The translations under genes and the position numbers were made by a program. Below are positions 1 to 4,839 of a DNA stretch of 5,700 nucleotides, in pieces. The first letter of the stretch is position 1. Each line of letters begins with the position of its first letter. The notes beneath the pieces are model-generated. The model ran no database searches and had not been told where the DNA came from. It was given only the letters and a program-made list of their open reading frames with translations. This DNA is from an uncultured Collinsella sp. GTDB taxonomy: Bacteria; Actinomycetota; Coriobacteriia; Coriobacteriales; Coriobacteriaceae. The stretch lies in assembly GCA_900549355.1 (NCBI GenBank), contig UROA01000118.1, positions 1-5,700 on the forward strand, in the 5' to 3' direction.

Positions 1-94
1 AGCCGCCAAGGTTGCGGTTGCCCAGGCTGAGGCTGGCGTGCTGGCCGAGGATTCGGACGCCGCCGAGGCTGTTGTCGACTCCGTCGAGGAGTAG
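1..94 (+). CDS. xseA: C-terminal end of a truncated gene, probably exodeoxyribonuclease VII large subunit (XseA)
   Basis: An open frame enters from the left edge (first full codon at base 2) and stops with TAG at 92-94. It gives about 30 residues rich in Ala, Val, Glu and Asp, ending in DSVEE. This acidic, low-complexity tail has no diagnostic motif. The identification rests on position: it ends 2 bases before the xseB start, and xseA directly precedes xseB in many bacteria. XseA carries the nuclease activity of exonuclease VII, which degrades single-stranded DNA to oligonucleotides in the cytoplasm. The last codons (GAGGAG, 86-91) double as the ribosome binding site for xseB, so the two are probably translationally coupled. 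It could be another gene with an acidic tail; the sequence to the left would decide. Confidence 0.55.
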   Translation, partial: AAKVAVAQAEAGVLAEDSDAAEAVVDSVEE

Positions 95-96
95 CC

Positions 97-336
97 ATGC
101 CAGAGGGTTCCGTCCGCAACTTCGACGAGATCTCGGACCGTCTGGATCAGATCATCGCTACCGTTCGCTCCAAGGATACCTCCTTGGAGCGTTCGCTCGA
201 TTTGTTTGACGAAGCGATTGAGCTGGGCTCCCGCGCGGTCGATATGGTCGACAAGTTTGAGTTGACACCGCGTGAGGCCGACAAGCTCGAGCAGGAATAC
301 GATGAGGATGCGGCAAACGAATCCCAGGATAGCTAG
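97..336 (+). CDS. xseB: Exodeoxyribonuclease VII small subunit (XseB)
   Basis: The 79-residue product has the usual length of XseB, the small helical subunit that binds several copies to XseA to form the single-strand-specific exonuclease VII. The family core is at residues 9-47: the FDEISDRLDQII helix, then a turn with SLERSLDLFDEAIELG, matching the usual pattern of 'LE.IV..L..G..SLEESL.LFEEG..L'. The C-terminal end (about 60-79) is acidic and looks disordered. The ATG at 97 follows GAGGAG (86-91) with 5 bases of spacing, a good Shine-Dalgarno placed inside the end of the upstream gene. No terminator is visible in the short gap before tlyA, so it is probably part of the same transcript. The family call is firm for such a short protein because motif, length and context agree. 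Confidence 0.9.
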   Translation: MPEGSVRNFDEISDRLDQIIATVRSKDTSLERSLDLFDEAIELGSRAVDMVDKFELTPREADKLEQEYDEDAANESQDS

Positions 337-371
337 GCCGCATCTCCGGATACGAATGGTTGATGGCATTC

Positions 372-1175
372 ATGAAACGCGTGCGTCTTGATGACGAACT
401 GATTTCACAGGGCATCTGCGCCGATCGCGCGGATGCCCTTCGCACTCTTATGGCCGGCTTGGTCTCGAGTGGCGGTGAGCGCTTGACTTCGCCGGGGCTT
501 AAGGTGATCCCGGGGCTGCCGCTGCACGTGAAGGGGCGCATTCCCTATGTTGGCCGTGGCGGTCTTAAGCTCGAAGGCGCGCTTGATGCGTTTGGCATCA
601 ATCCGACGGGCCTTGCCTGTCTGGATGTGGGCTGCTCTACCGGCGGTTTTACCGATTGCCTGCTCAAGCGCGGAGCTGCGACCGTTGTCTCGGTGGACGT
701 GGGTCGCGCCCAGTTCGATTGGTCGTTGCGTCAGGACGATCGCGTGACGCTGCATGAGCGCACAAACGTGACGCAGCTGCCCGAGCTTGGCTACGGCGGA
801 GCTATCGACTTGGCTGTGTGCGATGTGTCGTTTACGAGTGTCGCGAATATCATCGACGCCGTGCTGGCGTGCCTGAAGCCTTCCGGTGCATTCTGCACGC
901 TTGTAAAGCCGCAGTTTGAGGCTCCGGCGGCGCTGGTGGGCGAGGGCGGCATTGTGACCGATCCCGCCGGGCGCCGCGATACACTCGTGGCTGCGGTTGA
1001 ACTCTTTGCTGCCAAGGGGCTGTTCCCGGTCGATGTGTGCGTGTCACCCATTCATGGTGCCAAGGGCAACGTTGAGTTTTTCCTGTACGGTACGAGATTT
1101 GACCCCGGCGACCGCTCGCAAGACGAGCTGCAATCCCAGGTATCGGTTTTGAGCGAGAAAGCTGCAACGCTATGA
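372..1175 (+). CDS. tlyA: TlyA-family rRNA (cytidine-2'-O)-methyltransferase
   Basis: This is an S-adenosylmethionine-dependent 2'-O-methyltransferase. Characterised TlyA proteins modify C1920 of 23S rRNA and, in the longer mycobacterial type, also C1409 of 16S rRNA; their loss gives capreomycin resistance. The first ~60 residues form an S4 RNA-binding domain (ADRADALRTLMAGLV), followed by PYVGRGGLKLEGAL. The Rossmann-like FtsJ domain has motif I LDVGCSTGGFTD (84-95) and an acidic SAM residue near D109 (SVDVG). The K-D-K-E tetrad is visible as K66, D151 (CDVSF), K179 (VKPQFE) and E235 (GNVEFF). At 267 residues it is nearer the longer type, but target specificity is inferred. In-frame starts exist at TTG 360, ATG 363 and ATG 372. 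None has a strong Shine-Dalgarno; 372 is chosen because MKR followed at once by the S4 domain is the usual family start. The stop overlaps the nadK start as ATGA. Confidence 0.93.
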   Translation: MKRVRLDDELISQGICADRADALRTLMAGLVSSGGERLTSPGLKVIPGLPLHVKGRIPYVGRGGLKLEGALDAFGINPTGLACLDVGCSTGGFTDCLLKRGAATVVSVDVGRAQFDWSLRQDDRVTLHERTNVTQLPELGYGGAIDLAVCDVSFTSVANIIDAVLACLKPSGAFCTLVKPQFEAPAALVGEGGIVTDPAGRRDTLVAAVELFAAKGLFPVDVCVSPIHGAKGNVEFFLYGTRFDPGDRSQDELQSQVSVLSEKAATL

Positions 1176-2032
1176 AGGTCTTTCTGGTTCCCAATTATTA
1201 CAAGCAAGAGGCGGTCGAGAGCGGCCTGATGCTCGAGCTTTGGCTGACGCGCCAGGGCTATGAGGTGGCATGGGCTGCCGACCAACGATCCAAGATTCAG
1301 AGCACGCCTGATATTGACGGCTCCGATCTGGTCATTACGCTCGGCGGCGACGGTACGTTGCTGCGCGCTGCCCGCATCCTCAACCATCGCGAGATTCCTA
1401 TCCTCGGTCTTTCATATGGTCACCTGGGTTTTTTAACTGCTGCGAGTCCCGAGGAGCGCGACATTCTGCAAGTCGTGAGCGACGCCCTGTCCGGCGAGCT
1501 GCATGTGAGCCGTCGCGCTACCATCGCCGCGGATATCGTGTCCGTGCGCGAAGACGGTACGAAGGATGTCGTGCGCACCTTCGCCCTCAACGACATGGCG
1601 CTTACCCGCGGTCCGTTGTCCGATATGGTCGAGTTCGACATCACGGTGTCCGGTCACCATATCGACCGACTGCGTGGCGACGGCGTGGTCGTGTCCACGG
1701 CGACTGGTTCTACGGGTTACGCGCTCAGCGCCGGTGGCCCCATCGTGAGCCCCGACTATACGGGCATGGTCTGCGTACCCATTGCGCCGCACACCATTCA
1801 GGCCCGTGCCTTCTTGACTTCGCCGAGTGATGTCGTCGAAATCTTTATGTCTGATGACCGTCCGAGCGTTCCGGCGATCGCTATCGATGGACAGTTTATT
1901 ACCTGTGATGGCACCGTTGAGAGCGTGGCGGTGCGTCGTGGGCCCGGTGATGTGCTGCTGCTGGATTACGGCCCCGAGAGCTTCTATAACTCGGTGAGCC
2001 GCGTATTCTACGGAGTCCGTCATGATCGATGA
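1172..2032 (+). CDS. nadK: NAD kinase (ATP/polyphosphate-dependent NAD+ 2'-phosphotransferase)
   Basis: This cytoplasmic enzyme phosphorylates NAD+ to NADP+, the only known route to NADP. The 286-residue product has all family landmarks: the catalytic GGDGT motif (58-62, in VITLGGDGTLLRAAR), GHLGFLT (83-89), an LND motif (139-141) at the usual 'NE' position, and the glycine-rich DGVVVSTATGSTGYALSAGGPIV block (170-192), where the nucleotide binds. The C-terminal part has AIDGQ (237-241). Asp in place of Glu in the N-E/D motif also occurs in other NAD kinases and should not abolish activity. The ATG overlaps the tlyA stop by 4 bases, with only a weak GAGAAAG-like ribosome site upstream, so reinitiation after tlyA is likely. 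The last 11 bases overlap recN in another frame. tlyA-nadK-recN is a familiar actinobacterial order. I see no sign of truncation. Confidence 0.96.
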   Translation: MKVFLVPNYYKQEAVESGLMLELWLTRQGYEVAWAADQRSKIQSTPDIDGSDLVITLGGDGTLLRAARILNHREIPILGLSYGHLGFLTAASPEERDILQVVSDALSGELHVSRRATIAADIVSVREDGTKDVVRTFALNDMALTRGPLSDMVEFDITVSGHHIDRLRGDGVVVSTATGSTGYALSAGGPIVSPDYTGMVCVPIAPHTIQARAFLTSPSDVVEIFMSDDRPSVPAIAIDGQFITCDGTVESVAVRRGPGDVLLLDYGPESFYNSVSRVFYGVRHDR

Positions 2033-3650
2033 GCTGCAGGTTTCTAACATTGCACTCATTCGCGAGGCGACGCTGGTGCCGAGTGCCGGCCTGACTGTCC
2101 TGACCGGTGAGACCGGCGCCGGCAAGACTGCGCTGCTCTCGGCGCTCAAGCTTATTTTGGGTGAGCGCGCGGATTCGTCGACGGTGCGCGAGGGCGAGGC
2201 GCTGGCGAGCGTCGAGGCGCGGCTGTTTGACGGCCCGCACGACACGGAAGGCTTCACGGTCCAGCGCAGCCTTTCTGCCGAGGGCCGCAGCCGCGTGAAG
2301 ATTGACGGCCGCATCGCCAGTGTGCGCGAGCTTTCGGAGCGCGTTGGTGTGATGATGGATCTGTGCGGCCAGCACGAGCACCAGCGCTTGCTCGATCCGG
2401 CGCATCACGTTGCGATGGTCGATGCCTGGGCGGGGCGCTCTGCGCTTGAGGCGCTGGATGTGTACCGCGCCTGTTTTAAAGCCTCGCGCGCGGCTGCCAA
2501 GGAGGTCCGTCGCGTCGAGGAGGCCTCGCGTGCGCAGGGGAGTCGCGTCGAGGAAGCGCGTTTTGCCCTCGAGCGTATCACCGAGGTCGACCCCAAGCCA
2601 GGCGAGTATGAGGAACTCGAGGAACTGCTGCCGCGCTCCGAACATGCCGAGGTACTGGTTGCCACGGCTAACGATGCCCATGCATCGCTTGCCGCCGAAG
2701 GGGGAGCGCTCGATGCCGTGAACAGTGCCGTGGTGGAGCTTTCCCGAATGGCTACCGTCGATCGCAAACTGGGCGACATTGCCGATGCGCTTTCGGATGC
2801 CTGTATCTCACTTGAGGATTGCGCGAACGAGCTTCGTGCCTATCGCGATGGCGTCGCCTTCGACCCGCGCGAGCTCGCTCGCATACGTGAGCGGTATTCC
2901 GACCTCAAGGGCCTGTTGCGTCAGTGGGGCCCCACCATGGACGATGTTTTTGCCATGCGCGATCGCTCGCAAGAGCTGCTGTCCCTGGTCGATGATGGCG
3001 ATGAACAGATCAAAAAGGCGCGTGAGGCACTCGGGAGCGCTGAGCGCGAGTTGTTTGCCGCTGCCAAGGCACTTAAGCGCGCCCGCAATACGGCGGCCCC
3101 GCGCTTCTGTCACGAGGTTGGCCGCCAGATGGCTCGCCTGGAGATGGGCGGCGCCGAGCTCGTCTGGGAGTCGCGCGATCTTCCCCGTGCTGAGTGGACG
3201 CCCGTTGGTCCTTCGAGCTATGAGCTGCTATACCGCAGCGGTGCCGGTTTGACTCCACGTCCCCTGCGCCGCATTGCGTCGGGCGGCGAGCTCAGCCGCG
3301 TCATGTTGGCAAGTAAGGTTGTCCTCGGTAACGCTGACGGTGTCGATACGCTGGTGTTTGACGAGGTCGATGCTGGCGTCGGTGGTTCCACGGCGCGTGC
3401 GCTCGCGGGCGTGCTGGCAGATCTCGCCGCTACGCATCAGGTGATTGTCGTAACCCACTTGGCGCAGGTCGCCGTCATGGCTGACAAGCATTATGTCGTC
3501 AGCAAGGAACCGGGCGATGTTCCCCAGACGCATTTGGACGAGGTAACCGGCGAAGCGCGTACCGCCGAGATCGCCCGCATGTTGAGCGGCGATCAGTCCG
3601 AGGCAAGCCTGGCGCACGCCAGGCAGATGCTCGAAGAAGCTCGAGGTTAG
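2022..3650 (+). CDS. recN: DNA repair protein RecN (SMC-like ATPase)
   Basis: RecN is a cytoplasmic, nucleoid-associated SMC-like ATPase that acts early in double-strand break repair with RecA. The 542-residue protein is near the usual length. The N-terminal ATPase half has the start typical of the family (MIDELQVSNIALI), Walker A GETGAGKT (29-36) and the RecN-typical GQHEHQ (116-121). Residues about 145-360 are charged, helical and coiled-coil-like, with many Glu/Arg/Ala repeats (VRRVEEASR, YEELEELLPR). The C-terminal half carries the ABC signature SGGELSR (420-426), Walker B TLVFDEVDAGVGG (443-455) and THLAQVA (478-484), where the H-loop histidine sits. The ATG at 2022 lies inside the end of nadK, and GGAG at 2012-2015 gives a reasonable ribosome site. 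No promoter is evident upstream, so expression probably comes with the operon. A possible damage-inducible internal promoter was not seen. Confidence 0.97.
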   Translation: MIDELQVSNIALIREATLVPSAGLTVLTGETGAGKTALLSALKLILGERADSSTVREGEALASVEARLFDGPHDTEGFTVQRSLSAEGRSRVKIDGRIASVRELSERVGVMMDLCGQHEHQRLLDPAHHVAMVDAWAGRSALEALDVYRACFKASRAAAKEVRRVEEASRAQGSRVEEARFALERITEVDPKPGEYEELEELLPRSEHAEVLVATANDAHASLAAEGGALDAVNSAVVELSRMATVDRKLGDIADALSDACISLEDCANELRAYRDGVAFDPRELARIRERYSDLKGLLRQWGPTMDDVFAMRDRSQELLSLVDDGDEQIKKAREALGSAERELFAAAKALKRARNTAAPRFCHEVGRQMARLEMGGAELVWESRDLPRAEWTPVGPSSYELLYRSGAGLTPRPLRRIASGGELSRVMLASKVVLGNADGVDTLVFDEVDAGVGGSTARALAGVLADLAATHQVIVVTHLAQVAVMADKHYVVSKEPGDVPQTHLDEVTGEARTAEIARMLSGDQSEASLAHARQMLEEARG

Positions 3651-3668
3651 GTCGTATCAGCGGTGTTG

Positions 3669-3701
3669 GTGGGACAAAATAGACTGAAATTTTTGTCCCA
3701 C
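3669..3701. terminator. Perfect 11-bp inverted repeat between convergent genes; probable bidirectional terminator
   Basis: The arms GTGGGACAAAA (3669-3679) and TTTTGTCCCAC (3691-3701) are perfectly complementary around an 11-base loop. They lie 18 bases after the recN stop and 8 bases before the regulator's stop on the other strand. The A-run and T-run lie at the top of the stem rather than after its base, and only a short TTTT (3708-3711) follows on the + strand. This is therefore not a textbook intrinsic terminator in either direction. Position and symmetry still favour transcription termination or 3'-end protection for both genes. A protein-binding site or a dispersed repeat is the alternative. 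Confidence 0.55.
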
Positions 3702-3709
3702 TACGCGTT

Positions 3710-4567
3710 TTACTCAACGACCTTATCCGGCTGGATGAGCTCCTCGTAGTAGCTGATATGCTCGCGCGCGTCTTCAATCTCGGGCAGCAGGAAGTTGTAG
3801 ATGACTTCGATGATCATCGTGGCGCTGATCTTGGAGAACGCAAAGTCGCCCGTCGTCAGTAGCGCTTCGTGGTTGACGGTATTAAAAGTGTAGTCTGCCA
3901 GGCGCGCGAGTGGGGATTTGCTGTCGCTGCTGATGACGACTACGGTTGCGCCGCAGTCGCGAGCCGCTTTTGCCATGCGATTCAGTCGGCGCGATTTGCC
4001 GGAGTTTGAGATTAGCACGATGACGTCACCCGGGCGCAACGTGAGCGCAAAGCCGATTGATGTCTCGCTAATGGTGCTCGCCATGCAGCGCAGGCCCAGC
4101 TGCGAAAACTTAAACGTCGCATCGAGTGCGACCGCGTTCGTATTGCCCACAGCTGCAAACTCAATAACCCCTGCATGCTTAAGGGCATGCACAACAGCCG
4201 CCAGCGTATCGTGGTCGATCCCGTCGATGGTCGCATTAAGCTCGCTCACCTTGGCAGCCAGGATGTTCTTGAGGCTCTGCTCCATATTGTCGAGCGAGAC
4301 CTCGTCAGTCAGGCCCTCGTTACGCTGGCTTTCCAAATCCCTCGCCAACGAAAACTGAAAGCTGCGGAAGCTACCAAAGCCAAGCTTGCGGCAGAAGCGC
4401 GAAACGGTCGCCTCGGACGTGGCGGCGGCGCGCGAGAGCTGAGCGGCCGTGAGGCGTGGCGCCTCGGACTGGTGCTCCAATATATAGTCGACAATGCGCT
4501 GCTCGGACTCGCTGTATCCCTGATGGGTGCTAATGAGGGAAAGTGCGCTCTTGCTACTATCGGTCAT
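3710..4567 (-). CDS. MurR/RpiR-family transcriptional regulator (HTH + SIS domain)
   Basis: This 285-residue regulator has the two-domain build of the MurR/RpiR family. The N-terminal domain (1-77) contains YSESEQRIVDYILEH followed by a helix-turn-helix, LTAAQLSRAAATSEATVSRFCRKLGF (39-64). A helical linker leads to a SIS sugar-phosphate-binding domain (about 125-260), with AAVGNTNAVALDATFKFSQLGL (138-159) and ISNSGKSRRLNRMAKAARDCGATVVVIS (186-213). Family members repress or activate sugar catabolic genes in response to phosphosugars. The start at 4567 is supported by AGGAG 6 bases upstream. A longer in-frame version from 4615 would begin next to a likely -10 box and adds 16 residues unlike the family. 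It diverges from a PTS permease, its likely target, and may autoregulate from the shared intergenic region. The effector is unknown; the second SIS motif departs from the common SG-T-x-E pattern (here SGKSRR). Confidence 0.93.
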   Translation of the reverse strand: MTDSSKSALSLISTHQGYSESEQRIVDYILEHQSEAPRLTAAQLSRAAATSEATVSRFCRKLGFGSFRSFQFSLARDLESQRNEGLTDEVSLDNMEQSLKNILAAKVSELNATIDGIDHDTLAAVVHALKHAGVIEFAAVGNTNAVALDATFKFSQLGLRCMASTISETSIGFALTLRPGDVIVLISNSGKSRRLNRMAKAARDCGATVVVISSDSKSPLARLADYTFNTVNHEALLTTGDFAFSKISATMIIEVIYNFLLPEIEDAREHISYYEELIQPDKVVE

Positions 4568-4573
4568 GGATGG

Positions 4574-4578
4574 CTCCT
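4574..4578 (-). promoter_or_regulatory. Ribosome binding site of the RpiR-family regulator
   Basis: Read on the minus strand this is AGGAG, 6 bases before the ATG at 4567. It is the only good Shine-Dalgarno near the possible starts and settles the choice of 4567 over the in-frame ATG at 4615. Confidence 0.8.
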
Positions 4579-4607
4579 GGTTGGCATGAAAATCTAGCTT
4601 GATTTGC

Positions 4608-4629
4608 AATGCCATAGTATACGGGCATT
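4608..4629. promoter_or_regulatory. Inverted repeat AATGCC-N10-GGCATT over a possible regulator -10 box
   Basis: The arms AATGCC (4608-4613) and GGCATT (4624-4629) are perfectly complementary. The spacer contains AGTATA (4616-4621), which reads TATACT on the minus strand, a 5/6 match to a -10 box for the regulator gene. No convincing -35 box lies 16-18 bases upstream of it. A repressor bound here would block transcription, so autoregulation is possible. Both the -10 role and the operator role are inference. Confidence 0.35.
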
Positions 4630-4633
4630 TTCA

Positions 4634-4660
4634 ATTACAAGATACACCTTGCCGTTTCAA
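4634..4660 (-). promoter_or_regulatory. Alternative promoter for the RpiR-family regulator
   Basis: On the minus strand TTGAAA (4660-4655) and TGTAAT (4639-4634) each match the -35 and -10 consensus at 5 of 6 positions, but the spacer is only 15 bases. The leader would be about 60 bases. It competes with the TATACT box nearer the gene, and I cannot tell which is used. Confidence 0.3.
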
Positions 4661-4676
4661 GTGTTGATGGTAAACT
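4649..4676 (+). promoter_or_regulatory. Candidate upstream promoter for the PTS permease
   Basis: TTGCCG (4649-4654) and TAAACT (4671-4676) each match the consensus at 4 of 6 positions and are 16 bases apart. Transcription would start near 4683, inside the palindromes at 4675-4712, the usual place for repressor occlusion. The weak boxes keep confidence low. Confidence 0.3.
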
Positions 4677-4703
4677 TTCACTTACCGTTTACGGTTATGA
4701 AAG
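4675..4703. promoter_or_regulatory. Nested dyad, candidate operator 1
   Basis: The outer arms CTTTCA (4675-4680) and TGAAAG (4698-4703) enclose inner arms ACCGT (4684-4688) and ACGGT (4691-4695) separated by TT. The inner and outer dyad axes are offset by half a base. The right outer arm is shared with the perfect palindrome that follows. GTAAAC (4670-4675) and GTTTAC (4687-4692) form a further overlapping repeat. This degree of symmetry in a divergent promoter region suggests a protein-binding site, most simply for the adjacent regulator. Confidence 0.45.
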
Positions 4704-4712
4704 AACCTTTCA
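4698..4712. promoter_or_regulatory. Perfect palindrome TGAAAG-AAC-CTTTCA, candidate operator 2
   Basis: Two perfect 6-bp arms with a 3-base spacer form a 15-bp palindrome, the size expected for a dimeric helix-turn-helix regulator. Together with the CTTTCA at 4675 it makes three equivalent half-sites in 38 bases. It lies between the divergent genes and downstream of a possible -10 box for the permease. Assignment to the RpiR-family protein is inferred from proximity. Confidence 0.55.
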
Positions 4713-4734
4713 CCGGAGATTTGCACCTTAGCAC

Positions 4735-4763
4735 TTCTCACGCGGACGGTAGGTTGGTATCTT
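4735..4763 (+). promoter_or_regulatory. Candidate downstream promoter for the PTS permease
   Basis: TTCTCA (4735-4740) and TATCTT (4758-4763) are 17 bases apart. Each matches the consensus at 4 of 6 positions, and the -10 is preceded by TGG, an extended -10 element. A transcript would start near 4770, leaving a leader of about 70 bases with two hairpins. A CTTTCA half-site (4761-4766) overlaps the -10. It is an alternative to the promoter at 4649-4676. Confidence 0.35.
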
Positions 4764-4777
4764 TCAGTTGTGGAAAA

Positions 4778-4795
4778 ACGCGCATCGAAGCGCGT
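4778..4795 (+). other. Leader hairpin 1 (ACGCGC / GCGCGT)
   Basis: Perfect 6-bp GC-rich arms (4778-4783 and 4790-4795) with a 6-base loop lie in the untranslated leader of the PTS gene. No U-run follows, so this is not an intrinsic terminator as it stands. Confidence 0.45.
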
Positions 4796-4802
4796 GTAGG
4801 GG

Positions 4803-4818
4803 AGCGCCCGCGGGCGCT
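4803..4818 (+). other. Leader hairpin 2, a perfect 16-bp palindrome
   Basis: AGCGCCCG (4803-4810) is followed directly by its complement CGGGCGCT (4811-4818). In RNA it would fold as a 6-bp GC-rich stem with a CGCG loop, 10 bases upstream of the Shine-Dalgarno. It does not cover the ribosome site. It could stabilise the mRNA, form part of a larger leader structure, or be a DNA-binding site. Confidence 0.5.
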
Positions 4819-4828
4819 GTACTCAAGA

Positions 4829-4834
4829 AGGAGG
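4829..4834 (+). promoter_or_regulatory. Strong ribosome binding site of the PTS permease
   Basis: AGGAGG sits 5 bases before the ATG at 4840, a full-consensus Shine-Dalgarno. It fixes the start and implies high translation, fitting an inducible transporter. It is the strongest such site in the window. Confidence 0.85.
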
Positions 4835-4839
4835 GACAC

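Noticed and set aside
360..371. TTG 360 or ATG 363 as the tlyA start
   Set aside because: Neither has a clear ribosome site, and the extra residues (MMAF) precede the usual MKR-S4 start. They cannot be fully excluded, and the effect is at most four residues.
1433..2681. Two long overlapping minus-strand open frames (1433-2314 and 1899-2681) opposite nadK and recN
   Set aside because: They lie antisense to two genes with complete family motifs. Their translations are Arg/His/Ala-rich without recognisable domains, as expected from GC-rich third positions.
4568..4615. Longer N-terminus for the RpiR-family regulator from ATG 4615
   Set aside because: That ATG directly follows a possible -10 box and has no Shine-Dalgarno, whereas ATG 4567 has AGGAG at 6 bases and fits the family start.
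4778..4818. Intrinsic terminator or riboswitch in the PTS leader
   Set aside because: No U-run follows either stem, and I recognise no conserved riboswitch core or antiterminator target sequence.
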